Made by a program: the position numbers and the translations under genes. DNA of 64,000 nucleotides from Planomicrobium sp. CPCC 101079 (GTDB lineage Bacteria > Bacillota > Bacilli > Bacillales_A > Planococcaceae). The notes beneath the pieces were generated by a model that was not told where the DNA came from, ran no database searches, and saw only the letters and a list, made by a program, of their open reading frames with translations. Where the stretch lies: assembly GCF_007859275.1 (NCBI RefSeq), contig NZ_VOHC01000021.1:310001-374000 (forward strand). The letters are read 5' to 3'. Shown one piece after another: positions 47,101 through 55,963 of the stretch (position 1 is the first letter of the stretch; each line of letters starts with the position of its first letter).

Positions 47101-47769
47101 TAAATCGCCGATAAACGGCAAACTGTCGATGGACGCGCCGAGCGGCACATCGTATAGCGCCGGAACTTGCCCAAGCCAACGCTCTGGGTGTGGATGGACA
47201 CGCGAATAATCGTATAGTTTGCTGATCAGCACTTCCATCGCCTGGTCGTTTCGGTCGGATGTGAAGCTGTCCGCCAAGCGGTAGACTTCATCCGCCCCTT
47301 CGCCTTCATAAGCCGATTCAAGAACCGCTTCCATCACATCATCGCGCAGCAGCGCTGCTTCCGTTTCATTGGCAATGCGGAAACCTGGATCAATTTCCAG
47401 CAAATAAGCGTACTGCTTGACCACCTGCAGGCAAAACGAATGCAGTGTCGAAATTTGAGCTTTGTTGATTAAACGAAGCTGCTTGCGCAAATGTTTGGAC
47501 TCGGGATTAGCAGCCACTGCTTTTTCGAGCGCATTTGACATACGATGGCGCATTTCTGCGGCTGAGGCATTGGTAAATGTTACAACCAACAGCTCATCGA
47601 CCGAAATTGGATTTTTTTCATCCAGCACTTTTTCAATCATCCGATTGATCAAGACTGCGGTTTTCCCCGAACCGGCGGCAGCGGAAACGAGCATGTCTTG
47701 TCCCTTTGCCCATATCGCTTGCCATTGTTCATCTGTCCAGGTGGCATCAGCTGGTTTTGTCGGAATCAT
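44158..47769 (-). CDS. addA: ATP-dependent helicase/nuclease subunit A (AddA)
   Basis: 1203 aa. Part of the AddAB double-strand break processing machine (RecBCD equivalent). The N-terminal UvrD-type helicase has Walker A AAAGSGKTAVL (about 32-42), VVTFTNASAAEM, VDEYQDTNMLQ (motif II near 420), VGDVKQSIYRFR, and VMTVHKSKGLEFP near 810. The C-terminal nuclease motif WVLLDYKTDRI is near 1150. ATG follows GAAAGGAG inside addB; the two genes overlap by 23 bp, coupling their translation. Confidence 0.97.
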   Translation of the reverse strand: MIPTKPADATWTDEQWQAIWAKGQDMLVSAAAGSGKTAVLINRMIEKVLDEKNPISVDELLVVTFTNASAAEMRHRMSNALEKAVAANPESKHLRKQLRLINKAQISTLHSFCLQVVKQYAYLLEIDPGFRIANETEAALLRDDVMEAVLESAYEGEGADEVYRLADSFTSDRNDQAMEVLISKLYDYSRVHPHPERWLGQVPALYDVPLGASIDSLPFIGDLKMTIRHALEEAMQVTREGERIANAPDGPAGLAATFEMDAAVIQTAIEALEESWESVYSLARTFSWAKAATIRKDSCDPELAEEAKAKRNQAKKIVKDVFEAYFVRTPKRLLDEMREMAPLMKTLVRLTQTFAEQYKALKIDRALVDFSDLEHYALQILSDEGKPSPIALDYQKLFKEVLVDEYQDTNMLQETILNLVKSGDEETGNLFMVGDVKQSIYRFRLAEPMLFLGKYSRFTKEAVQTGLRIDLNANFRSRKEVLDGTNYIFSQIMGERVGEIDYDEAAALKALAPYPDQDVPIKLTLIHEPEAEDENAVDDDLEKSQWEARYIAGKIRELMEKETFIYDPWKQAQRKLEYSDIVVLMRSMTWSGDFADEFKKAGIPLYAELTGGYFDALEVMIMMNTLRVIDNPYQDIPLVSVLRAPFIGLAENELAEIRLAAPQASFYEAVKTFIRGGSGIDPAAAEKLRRFVVQLEDWRNLARRGSLAELIWQVYLDTNYYEMVGAMSNGKQRQANLRALHDRALEYEKTSFRGLFRFLRFIDRMRERGDDLGTAKSLSEKENVVRLMTVHKSKGLEFPVVFFAGLGRSFNEMDFRKSYLLDQDYGLAVKAVNPETRIEYTSLPFLAVKEVKELQMKAEEMRVLYVAMTRAKERLYLTASVKEIDKLFEKWKVAATDVRLPEFVRSRAKGYLDWIGPALSRHPDAAAIFNLNGNVLPHHSRFHISVVETRDLLSATASIEDLLHTKTGEKDFTEEVANRFDFRYPHQHTVEKRSKQSVSEMKRLQMLQRLDEPESFIQTATAERRTIFNRPDFMQDKRLSAADIGTAVHAVMQHIPLDRKLSAAEIKEFIETLVGMEILSPDEGKAIKVSEIERFYESEIAERLMKATNIKREVPFTYAREDAEGDRQIIQGIVDCLFEEADGWVLLDYKTDRIRQLSDVPREMSARYTVQLTVYQEAVEAILRIPIKERLLYLFAAGHEVKI

Positions 47770-50700
47770 TGTCTGTCGTCTCCTTTCGTATCAATTCCAC
47801 CGCTTTATCGGCTGGCAGCGCCGGAAGCTTCCGATACGACTGCTCGGGATCTGCCGGATCAAACTGGCAGATTGAACGGTACGAGCAGAACTGGCACGGC
47901 GTATCGTCTTTCACTTTATAAGGAATGATGCGCGTGTCCCCTTCCAAAATGCCATTGCCGGCACTTTGGTGCTTGTTGCGGACAAATTTGCGGATCACTT
48001 CCATATCGTCTTTCATGACTGTTTTGGATTGGGATTTCGATATTTCGCCCTTTTTGTTCATCCGTACCGGAATGACGTTCGAGAACCCTTCAATCTCTTC
48101 GTCCATCGCATAAATAACCGCCGGGTCCTCCACTACAAGACCATTCATCTTGAATGACTTGGCCACTTCTTCTTCAAGCTCCTCGGAAGTCATTAACTTA
48201 GTCAATTTCAGCATCGGATTGTGCATATGAAAATAAAGGACGCCCGCCGGTTCAGCAGATTCACCCAGCCAGCGCTCTGAATGAGTCAACGCAACATCAA
48301 GGTAAGTAAAAGTCTGAAGCGCAAGGCCGTGATACACATCGCTTAAATCAAGCCCTTGTTTTGATGATTTGTAATCGACAATGCGGATATACGGTTTGTC
48401 GTTGATCTTTGTCGAATCGATGCGGTCGATCCGTCCGCGCACATTCATTTTGCGTCCTTTTTTCAAATCAATGTCCAGCGGCGGAATGGTTTCTTTCGGT
48501 CCAAATCCGACATCCAATGCGACCGGTGCAAATCCCGTCACTTTCGCGTGCTTGCTCAGCATAAAGGCTGTTTGGCGGATAATGCCTTCCAGCTTATGCT
48601 GAATATAGCGGTAACGGTGGGAGCTGATTAAAATATGATTGACAAAATAAGGCGCCAACTGTTCCATCGCTTGCTTCGCCAGCTCTTGGCACTGTTTTCG
48701 CGTCAGTGAAGACCACGAAACATCCAGTCTATTTACTTCATCTGAAATCCACTTGATGGCCGCATGGAACAAATCCCCCATTGCAGGCGGAGCCAACTTA
48801 TACTGATTTCGCTCTTCAAGCCGAAGTCCATATTGCACGTAATGGGCAAACGGGCAGCTGAAATAGGTTTCAACACGTGACACGCTCGAAGAAATGGGAG
48901 TTCCGTATAAAGGTTCCGCAATTTCTTCACGCAGTTCATCAGCTTTATTCGATTTGATCGGCGTAAGAATTCGATCCACCACTGAAGACCAAAACGGATC
49001 ACTGTGGTAATAAGCGAGTACAGCCTTCCATTCTGCCGGCAATTCGCCCCCGCCGCGCAATTGAGAAGTCAAATAGGCTAAAGTCGCCCGTGGATGTGAA
49101 ATATAATCCAGATGCGCCCCTTCACTCAACTCTTCAGGATCTATAACTGCTGGAAGAATATCGACGCCAAGCATATCAACCAATTTTTGAATATAAAGCG
49201 AAGGCAGAAGCGCCTTTCCTTCTTCATCCGCAATTGGGTAAGACACTGTCAGCAAATCGGATGCCGAAGTGAATGCCCGGTACACCATATAGGTTTCGTC
49301 CATGAGCCTCATTCTGGAAGACGGCGCCAATTCGATGCCGATTTGGGCAAACCAATCCCGGTCTGCGTCTGTCAACAAACCTTCTTGTTCGACTCTTCTC
49401 GGCAAGACTCCGTCATTGGCTCCAATTACAAAAACTGATTTGATGTCCATCAAACGCGCCAAGTCAATTTTTGATACTGTCACTTGGTCAAGGGATGTTG
49501 GGATACGCGAAAATTCCAGCGTTTCAAATCCTTCGTCCAAAATTTTTACTGCAGTAGCAAGTTCAAGTTCCTTATCGCCGAACATTAAAACAAACTGGTC
49601 CAGCACACCGATCCATTGGTTCCAAGCTTGCTCATGCTCTGTCGCGGCAAGCAACCGGTGTTCAGCTTCCTCCCGCTCTTTAAGGTGCTGAATTTTTGCA
49701 TAGACTTCCATCTCTTCTATGAATAAAAACAGGGCTTGAGCGATTTCTTTTCCTGTAACGCAATCTTCCAAGTCCGTTTTCAAGCGTGCAAGCGGCTCCC
49801 GCACCAAATCGCGGACAGCATGCAATTCCATCTGCAGCGCTAATTCCTCATCGGTTTGGATGCCCGTATGAAATTCCAATCCCCGGTATTTCTTGTAAAA
49901 CCAACGATTTTCCTCAAACCACCGTTCACCGTAAATGCCATTCGCAATGATAAAGTTTTCTAACACATCGCTTCTTTCACGCCATTTTAAAACGCTTCCC
50001 TCTGGAAAGAACAAGTCTGTCTTAACAGCCCGGAAAACCGGTTCGTACGAATAATTGGACAGTACAGCTTCTAATACCGATCGGCTAAACTCAATCAATG
50101 GATGATGGAGCATTGATTTTTTTCGGCTGATGAAATAAGGAATATCGTACTGCGGGAAAATCGTATTGATCAATTCATCATAGACCTCAGGATCACGATA
50201 CAACAAGGCAATTTCGTTATACCGCATGCCCTCTCTCACTTGATTGCGAATGCTTCTAGCAATGGCATGCATTTCCGCTCTTCTATTGGAAGATTCAATA
50301 ATGGAGACATTTCCATCAGATGCTATTTTTTTCACAGGATAGTCATCAAAATGCTGCTCAAGATGGGAAAGCTCCGGATTGTTAAAACGGCGTGAAGAAT
50401 GCATGCGGACGGAAGGCTCAATAGCCACTCCTTCTTTTTTGGCCTGCTCAACCAATCGCTGAGCAGTATTTGCCGATTGATAAAACAGCGCCTGTTCATC
50501 ATGTGGATCTGTCCGATCATCCAACGGCAATGCAATCGTCACTGATTTCGCATACTTCATTAATTCACCAATAATTTCAAATTCTCGTGCAGTGAACGTT
50601 ACAAACCCATCCAGGTAAATTTCAGCATGTTTTACTATTTCGGAATGCTTTATTTTTTCCGATAGCAATGCTAAATGCCCCTCCGAATCGACAAACACTT

Positions 50701-51226
50701 TTCCAAGGCGACTTTCAATTTCTGTAAGGATCAGTTCCAGATCTTCCGCTTTATCAAGCAAGGTCCGCGGAGCTCCCGCTTCAGACAGCGAGGAGCGAAT
50801 GTTCGTCAATTCGTCGCATGCCACACAATATCTTGAAAACTCTTTGACCAATTGTTCGATTTGGTCAGTAAACCCTCTTTTTCCGGCAGCCCGCCGGAAC
50901 AGTTGAAAATCTTCCCGGTGTTCTTCCAGTAAACTGCGGATCAGCATGCGATAGCCAAACGTATCCACTTCTTTTCGGCTAATGCCTCCAACTTCCTGCA
51001 ACACCCGCCATGCTAAGCGTTTGAAAGTCATGGCTTGTGCTCGGATCGTTCCTCTCATGCCATCTGTTGTTGATAACCGATACTCAGTTGAAAAAGACAT
51101 TTGGTCAGGTACGATCAAAAAGATTGGATCGCCGTCTGCCCGTTGTTTTAATTCCTCTACAATTTCATTTTGCATGAACCGGGTTTTTCCAGAACCTGCA
51201 CGTCCATATACAACTCGTAATGGCAC
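47747..51226 (-). CDS. addB: ATP-dependent helicase/deoxyribonuclease subunit B (AddB)
   Basis: 1159 aa; GTG start after GAGAGGTG. Walker A GRAGSGKTRF at residues 8-17. An inactive-type helicase fold that recognises Chi, followed by a RecB-family nuclease (IRIVDYKSSKQG near 985). The four Cys of the Fe-S cluster are visible: one in ETYFSCPFAHYVQYG near 800 and three in CQFCSYRSIC near 1115-1124. It begins the addB-addA-DUF418 unit. Together with AddA it resects DNA ends for RecA and supports recombination and repair. Confidence 0.97.
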   Translation of the reverse strand: MPLRVVYGRAGSGKTRFMQNEIVEELKQRADGDPIFLIVPDQMSFSTEYRLSTTDGMRGTIRAQAMTFKRLAWRVLQEVGGISRKEVDTFGYRMLIRSLLEEHREDFQLFRRAAGKRGFTDQIEQLVKEFSRYCVACDELTNIRSSLSEAGAPRTLLDKAEDLELILTEIESRLGKVFVDSEGHLALLSEKIKHSEIVKHAEIYLDGFVTFTAREFEIIGELMKYAKSVTIALPLDDRTDPHDEQALFYQSANTAQRLVEQAKKEGVAIEPSVRMHSSRRFNNPELSHLEQHFDDYPVKKIASDGNVSIIESSNRRAEMHAIARSIRNQVREGMRYNEIALLYRDPEVYDELINTIFPQYDIPYFISRKKSMLHHPLIEFSRSVLEAVLSNYSYEPVFRAVKTDLFFPEGSVLKWRERSDVLENFIIANGIYGERWFEENRWFYKKYRGLEFHTGIQTDEELALQMELHAVRDLVREPLARLKTDLEDCVTGKEIAQALFLFIEEMEVYAKIQHLKEREEAEHRLLAATEHEQAWNQWIGVLDQFVLMFGDKELELATAVKILDEGFETLEFSRIPTSLDQVTVSKIDLARLMDIKSVFVIGANDGVLPRRVEQEGLLTDADRDWFAQIGIELAPSSRMRLMDETYMVYRAFTSASDLLTVSYPIADEEGKALLPSLYIQKLVDMLGVDILPAVIDPEELSEGAHLDYISHPRATLAYLTSQLRGGGELPAEWKAVLAYYHSDPFWSSVVDRILTPIKSNKADELREEIAEPLYGTPISSSVSRVETYFSCPFAHYVQYGLRLEERNQYKLAPPAMGDLFHAAIKWISDEVNRLDVSWSSLTRKQCQELAKQAMEQLAPYFVNHILISSHRYRYIQHKLEGIIRQTAFMLSKHAKVTGFAPVALDVGFGPKETIPPLDIDLKKGRKMNVRGRIDRIDSTKINDKPYIRIVDYKSSKQGLDLSDVYHGLALQTFTYLDVALTHSERWLGESAEPAGVLYFHMHNPMLKLTKLMTSEELEEEVAKSFKMNGLVVEDPAVIYAMDEEIEGFSNVIPVRMNKKGEISKSQSKTVMKDDMEVIRKFVRNKHQSAGNGILEGDTRIIPYKVKDDTPCQFCSYRSICQFDPADPEQSYRKLPALPADKAVELIRKETTDNDSDKTS

Positions 51227-51300
51227 AAAATCACCTCTCCCACTAGGAACATCTGTTCTTATTTTAAAGGAAAATCACTATAAAATCCACTGCAGCTCTC

Positions 51301-51939
51301 TTACGGCTGTTCTTTTCTCCGTTCTGCCCTTACTCGGCGAAACTCAGCTTCCGCTTTTTTATTCATCCGGTTTTCGAGAACTTTCCCAATAATATACAGC
51401 AGCGCAATAAGCAAAACAACAATAGCAGTACGGATTGGCTGATTAAAGAGCGCACGAATATCATGCCCGACAAAAGTGACGACAAAGACCATGACAAATT
51501 TCCCTGCCATTAATGTCGCCAAATAATAATGCCTGCGTATATTTGCTAAGCCAGCCACTAGGTTCACCAGTGCAGAAGGAGTAAAAGGAAAACAAATTAA
51601 TAAAAAAAGCGGGCCGAAACCATTTCGCTCTACCCAATGGATAAGCTTCTGCACCCTTTTATGCCGGGTCATGAAATTTAAAAAACGGGCTTGGCCAAAT
51701 TTCCGGACTATCAAAAATACCGCATATGACCCTGCCACCGTTCCTCCCCACGATAAAAGAAAACCGATCCAAAACCCATAAGCCGTCGCATTTGCCACAA
51801 CAAAAGCAAACAAAGGCAAAAAAGGAAGAAACGATTCAAGAAATGGAAGCAGCACTCCTATAATTGGCCCTAACGCACGGTACGATTGAGTTAACTCATA
51901 TATATTTTCCCAAGAAACGATATCTGTCATATTGTCCAT
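51301..51939 (-). CDS. TVP38/TMEM64 (DedA-like) membrane protein
   Basis: 212 aa with about six membrane helices. The VTT-domain motif is clear: FLPFLPLFAFVVANATAYGFWIGFLLSWGGTVAGSYAVFLIVRKFG (about residues 35-80) and FTPSALVNLVAGLANI near 118. Family members are linked to lipid scrambling and membrane homeostasis; the exact role here is unknown. The start may be 51939 or 51930 (both ATG after AGGGATGG). It lies on the same strand just upstream of addB but about 75 bp away. Confidence 0.85.
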   Translation of the reverse strand: MDNMTDIVSWENIYELTQSYRALGPIIGVLLPFLESFLPFLPLFAFVVANATAYGFWIGFLLSWGGTVAGSYAVFLIVRKFGQARFLNFMTRHKRVQKLIHWVERNGFGPLFLLICFPFTPSALVNLVAGLANIRRHYYLATLMAGKFVMVFVVTFVGHDIRALFNQPIRTAIVVLLIALLYIIGKVLENRMNKKAEAEFRRVRAERRKEQP

Positions 51940-52289
51940 CCCTTATTCATAAATTTATCTAGCTCGCCAACAAGCCAGCTTTCTTTTATCTTCAATGTAG
52001 GTTTATTACTGCGTGGAAACCAAAGGTGGACTGCATTAACACAACCAGAGCTCAGCAAGAATGCTTATTTTTCCAGTTTCTTTTTTTAATAGAAATCAAA
52101 TGATACACTGAAACTATAGACTTTTTACAATACGGGGTAAAAATGGGGTAAAAGCGAATATTTCAGAAACTCTTGATTTCAGCTTGGATTTTCTGATATA
52201 AAAAAATACATGATGTACGTTTATCATTACTTTACACTCTTTCCTCGGATTTGGAAAAGAGAAATACTTATGCATAAGGAGAGAGGCAA
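51940..52289. other. Intergenic region between the TVP38 gene and azlC
   Basis: 350 bp. It has a probable azlC promoter at 52173-52202 (TTGATT, 18 bp, TATAAA) and, overlapping it, a weak CodY-like word ATATTTCAGAAACTC at 52158-52172 (11 of 15). No other feature is seen. Confidence 0.4.
52173..52202 (+). promoter_or_regulatory. Possible promoter of azlCD
   Basis: TTGATT, 18-bp spacer and TATAAA. Spacing is one base longer than ideal. Confidence 0.4.
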
Positions 52290-52982
52290 TTGGATACACG
52301 TGGATTTACTGCAGGACTAAAAGCCGGCACCAGCATAGCAATCGGCTATTTTCCGATAGCCCTCACTTTCGGCTTGCTCGCAAAAACAACAGGGCTTTCC
52401 ATTACTGAAGCGACTGCCATGAGCATTTTTGTTTTTGCAGGAGCTGCGCAATACATATCACTTTCATTGATTGCCGCTGGTGTCGCTCCAGCAGTCATCG
52501 TCTTAAATACATTTATCGTCAACATCCGGCACTTCTTAATGACGGCCGCACTCAACGAAAAGATGCAGCCGGATGCCCGGTGGAAAAAAGCATTATATGC
52601 TTTTGGCGTTACCGATGAATCGTTTTCAGTATTGGCCACCCAAAAAGGGGGCAGATTACGCACGGCGTTTGCAGCTGGCGTCATACTCATTTCATACGGC
52701 AGCTGGGTCATTTTCACGGCAATCGGCCATTTGATTGGCGCCAATCTGCCGCAATTTCTTCAAGCATCGATGTCGATTGCGCTATACGCTATGTTTGTCG
52801 GACTTCTTGTTCCTTCAATGCGCGGCAACCGCAAAGTGGTGAGCCTTGCAGCCATTGCTGCTCTTACCAATTCATTCTTTTATTTTACTGGCTGGCTTTC
52901 AACCGGGTGGGCCATTATGGTTTCAACTTTGGTTTCAGCAGTCTTCGTCGAACTTATTTCTCCAAAAGAGGTGAAATCTTAA
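52290..52982 (+). CDS. azlC: AzlC family branched-chain amino acid exporter, large subunit
   Basis: 230 aa, TTG start after GGAGAGAGG. Five to six membrane helices. The conserved LTFGLLAKTTGLSITEATAMSIFVFAGAAQY (about 25-57) and NIRHFLMTAAL near 85 are signature AzlC features. It works with the small AzlD protein to export branched-chain amino acids or analogues. TAATG overlap with azlD shows coupled translation. Confidence 0.93.
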   Translation: MDTRGFTAGLKAGTSIAIGYFPIALTFGLLAKTTGLSITEATAMSIFVFAGAAQYISLSLIAAGVAPAVIVLNTFIVNIRHFLMTAALNEKMQPDARWKKALYAFGVTDESFSVLATQKGGRLRTAFAAGVILISYGSWVIFTAIGHLIGANLPQFLQASMSIALYAMFVGLLVPSMRGNRKVVSLAAIAALTNSFFYFTGWLSTGWAIMVSTLVSAVFVELISPKEVKS

Positions 52983-53290
52983 TGGGTGGATGGTATTGGT
53001 GGATGATTTTTGGAATGGCGGCAGTGACTTATCTTCCGCGGGCAATCCCGCTAACATTTCTAGAAGGGCGGGAGCTTCCCATTTCCGTGCAGCACGTGCT
53101 TCGGAATATTCCTTATGCAGTTCTTGGTGCATTAATTTTTCCAGCTATTTTTTTTGTTCAGGAAGAAAATATTTGGTTTGGCATTATTGGCACAGCTGCC
53201 GCATTCGGCTTTGCCTTTGCTGGTGCCAATGTTATGGTAGTTGTACTCGGTTCGATCGCCGTGTTGGCAATTTACAGCTTGATTTTTTAA
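52982..53290 (+). CDS. azlD: AzlD family branched-chain amino acid exporter, small subunit
   Basis: 102 aa with four membrane helices. Starts MGGWYWWMIFGMAAVTYLPRAIPL; the TYLPRAIPL segment is the AzlD signature. It is the partner of AzlC and overlaps its stop by one base. The ATG at 52982 follows AGAGGTG. Confidence 0.92.
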   Translation: MGGWYWWMIFGMAAVTYLPRAIPLTFLEGRELPISVQHVLRNIPYAVLGALIFPAIFFVQEENIWFGIIGTAAAFGFAFAGANVMVVVLGSIAVLAIYSLIF

Positions 53291-53320
53291 TTTCTTCTAT
53301 AGAATTCAGAAAGATGCAAA

Positions 53321-53364
53321 GCAAAAAAGCCGTCACTCATTTTCATGAGTTTCGGCTTTTTTGC
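53321..53364. terminator. Bidirectional terminator between azlD and csbA
   Basis: Stem GCAAAAAAGCCG / CGGCTTTTTTGC with an inner ACTCAT / ATGAGT pairing. It overlaps the csbA 3' end. Confidence 0.85.
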
Positions 53365-53590
53365 GTTTGTTATACATATTAGTCGCATACCAAAACCCTA
53401 TAGTTAAGGATGCAGCGTTGACAACGTATAAAAACCACGTATTCGTATACCCCGCATAAACTGCGGCGGCTATCAGCGCAACCGTCAAAACCAAACCAAC
53501 AATATGATGGAAAGTCACTCGCGTGAAAAGCACCACAAGCAGGCCAGGCACTAATAAAGACAATAAAAATTTTGTAAACATCGATTCCAT
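53333..53590 (-). CDS. csbA: CsbA family membrane protein
   Basis: 85 aa with three short membrane helices. LVVLFTRVTFHHIVGLVLTVAL closely matches CsbA. In B. subtilis csbA is partly under sigma-B; I see no sigma-B promoter here. The gene begins 12 bp after minJ, so it is probably co-transcribed with it. Function unknown. Confidence 0.85.
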   Translation of the reverse strand: MESMFTKFLLSLLVPGLLVVLFTRVTFHHIVGLVLTVALIAAAVYAGYTNTWFLYVVNAASLTIGFWYATNMYNKRKKAETHENE

Positions 53591-53602
53591 TTTCCTGTCT
53601 CC

Positions 53603-54760
53603 TTATTTCACTACGATTAATCCGAGGCGGTGATGATCGTGACGGAAAATGACATGCTGGCGAAGCCGGACTTCCTTGTTGTGGTCCAATACTTCCAAGC
53701 GGCAATGCGCAGCATTAACTTGAATCGCTTCATACAGCTCCGATTCGTTTGATACCGTCAACCCATTCACTTTGCGGATTACTTCTCCGCGAATCAAGCC
53801 CATTTTGTCGGCAGGCGAGTCCGGGAGCACATCGACAATCATTACTCCTAGAGCCTGAGGAGTGACCGCATGATTGCCTTGGCGCTCTTTGACTGTATAG
53901 AATATGGAGATTCCTAAACGTGCCAGCAAACCGGCCAGCAACGCGACTAAAGCCATCGGCTGCCATAGGAAGGCACCTAAAGCCAAAGCGATGATCGAAC
54001 CTCCGGCAATCATAATGGATTTTCCGATAAGTGGAAACAAATAGATCGGCAAAGTTTTCCGCGCACGGTTTTGGAAACCAAAAACAACTGGAAACAGAAT
54101 AAATGAAAACACACTTTCCCCAATCGGCAGTTGCGGCCAGTATGGAGCATACGATTCCACTAATGATCCCGGTACGACCAGCAACACAGGAAGAAGCCAT
54201 AACCGCTTTGAGTTGTAGAAGGCTGCCATTAATCCCCGCGACGATTTTTCCAATCTTGGTGAAGCAGAAACAGCGCCGTGTTTTCTGACAAGCCATCCCT
54301 CAATCAGAACAATTGCTCCTGTGATCAAAGCAACTGGAAGCAGCCAATTCCAGGAGAAGAAAAGGCCATCATATTGGAAAAAGCCGAAATCAACAGACCA
54401 GCCATTCGTGCCCATCAGCCAACCAAGAAACACAGCCGCTGCTGACAAATAAACAAATGACCCTAAGTAATAAAAACCGGACACCACCATCAATATGCTG
54501 ACAATGCTCAACGCAATCGTCCATTCCATCGGAACCACTAAACCGATCCCAACAATTAGAATGGACAATATAACTGCAAACAAAAAGCCGTCTTTCAGCA
54601 AACCAACCAGCTCTGTCCATCCCCAAACAATACGCGTCCTAAATGCTTTCCGCTCTTTTTTCACACGAAAATACCCTAGAAGAACTGCGGCTATTAGCGA
54701 TATGTAAAAAACGGGATTAATAAAAAACCTACCTATGTCAAGCACAATATCCATTAACAC
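53603..54760 (-). CDS. minJ: MinJ-like division-site protein (membrane + PDZ domain)
   Basis: 385 aa, GTG start. About seven membrane helices (residues 8-285) precede a C-terminal PDZ domain (about 295-375, with VLPDSPADKMGLIRGEVIRKVNGL). N-terminal FINPVFYISLIAAVLLGYFRVKKERKAFRTR resembles B. subtilis MinJ. MinJ bridges DivIVA and MinD and restricts division to mid-cell. As in B. subtilis it lies in the ftsEX-prfB-secA neighbourhood, but separated from ftsX by other genes. Confidence 0.85.
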   Translation of the reverse strand: MLMDIVLDIGRFFINPVFYISLIAAVLLGYFRVKKERKAFRTRIVWGWTELVGLLKDGFLFAVILSILIVGIGLVVPMEWTIALSIVSILMVVSGFYYLGSFVYLSAAAVFLGWLMGTNGWSVDFGFFQYDGLFFSWNWLLPVALITGAIVLIEGWLVRKHGAVSASPRLEKSSRGLMAAFYNSKRLWLLPVLLVVPGSLVESYAPYWPQLPIGESVFSFILFPVVFGFQNRARKTLPIYLFPLIGKSIMIAGGSIIALALGAFLWQPMALVALLAGLLARLGISIFYTVKERQGNHAVTPQALGVMIVDVLPDSPADKMGLIRGEVIRKVNGLTVSNESELYEAIQVNAAHCRLEVLDHNKEVRLRQHVIFRHDHHRLGLIVVK

Positions 54761-54844
54761 GTTCTAAACACCTTCCCATCACCGGCAACACACGTTTCTT
54801 ATCATTGTACCAAAGAAATGCCGTATTCTGCACTTCTTTTTCAG

Positions 54845-55951
54845 TTAATTGAATGCAGCACTAAGTTGATCCAAAATATCATGGATTCCTTCTATGCCTG
54901 CTGACAAACGGACCGTTTGTTTAGTCACGCCGATTTTCTGTTTTTCTTCCTCTGAAAGCTCACGGTGTGACGTACTATACGGATAGGAGACGGTTGTCTC
55001 AACTCCTGCAAGCGTCGGCACAATATCAATCCAACCGAGAGCAGAAAAAAACCGATATACGTCCACATGTTCCGGAAGTTCGAATGTTACAATCGCTCCT
55101 TTGCCCGGATACCAGACGCGCGCCTTTCCTTCTAAAAAAGCTGCGATCGCCTTGGCATTTTCCGTTTGAGTTTTCATGCGGAGCGCCAATGTTTTGATGC
55201 CCCTAATCGCCAACCAAGCTTCAAACGGGCTTAAGTTCATGCCAAGGCTGACGATACGCGCTTCTGCTTGCTTAATCAAATCCGCATGCCCTGTTAGAAC
55301 CCCCGCTGTAACATCTCCATGTCCGCCTAAATACTTTGTCGCGCTGTGGACGACTAAATCAGCGCCACTAGCGTATGGTCTTTCAGTATATGGTGTTGCA
55401 AATGTATTGTCGATCATCACTTTCACGCCATACTGCCTTGCTAATCTGCAAATCCCGGCGACATCTTCTACCCGCAAGAATGGATTCGTGATAGATTCAC
55501 TGACCATCAGTTTCACTTCCGGGTAGTCGATAAGATGCTGTTCAATAGAAGCTTTATCCGAAAAATCGGCAAAATGGACTTCTATTCCCATTCGTATAAG
55601 TTCTTGTTTCAACAAAAAAAATGTTCCTCCGTAAACATCTTCAGCAGCCAGCACACGGTCTCCCGTTTGAACGACTGATAGGATGCCTGCAAGTATGGCC
55701 GCCATCCCCGAAGCTGCAGCTACCCCTTTGGGTGCGCCCTCTAGCTCAGCCACTGTCTGCCCTAGAGCATCGGTATTTGGATTAGCAGTCCGGGAATACA
55801 GATAAGTTCCATTTCCTTCGTAATAACCTTCCATTTCTTCTAAAGAAGAAAAAGAGAAAGCAGATGTTTGAAAAATCGGCATAACTTTCGGTTGGATAAT
55901 CCGTTCTTCTGCTCGCGCCGTATGCACCGACATCGTTTCAAGCGACTTCAT
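54845..55951 (-). CDS. Trans-sulfuration PLP enzyme (cystathionine gamma-synthase/lyase family)
   Basis: 368 aa, ATG after TAAGGAG. Type I PLP fold. The PLP lysine is in VVHSATKYLGGHGDVTAGV near residues 185-203, and a cofactor-binding DNTFATPY near 165. It could be cystathionine gamma-synthase (MetI-like), beta-lyase (MetC-like) or gamma-lyase; sequence alone does not decide. It starts 12 bp after the TlpA-like gene, so they share a transcript. Neither is located here in B. subtilis. Confidence 0.85.
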   Translation of the reverse strand: MKSLETMSVHTARAEERIIQPKVMPIFQTSAFSFSSLEEMEGYYEGNGTYLYSRTANPNTDALGQTVAELEGAPKGVAAASGMAAILAGILSVVQTGDRVLAAEDVYGGTFFLLKQELIRMGIEVHFADFSDKASIEQHLIDYPEVKLMVSESITNPFLRVEDVAGICRLARQYGVKVMIDNTFATPYTERPYASGADLVVHSATKYLGGHGDVTAGVLTGHADLIKQAEARIVSLGMNLSPFEAWLAIRGIKTLALRMKTQTENAKAIAAFLEGKARVWYPGKGAIVTFELPEHVDVYRFFSALGWIDIVPTLAGVETTVSYPYSTSHRELSEEEKQKIGVTKQTVRLSAGIEGIHDILDQLSAAFN

Positions 55952-55963
55952 GGCCCCGACTCC

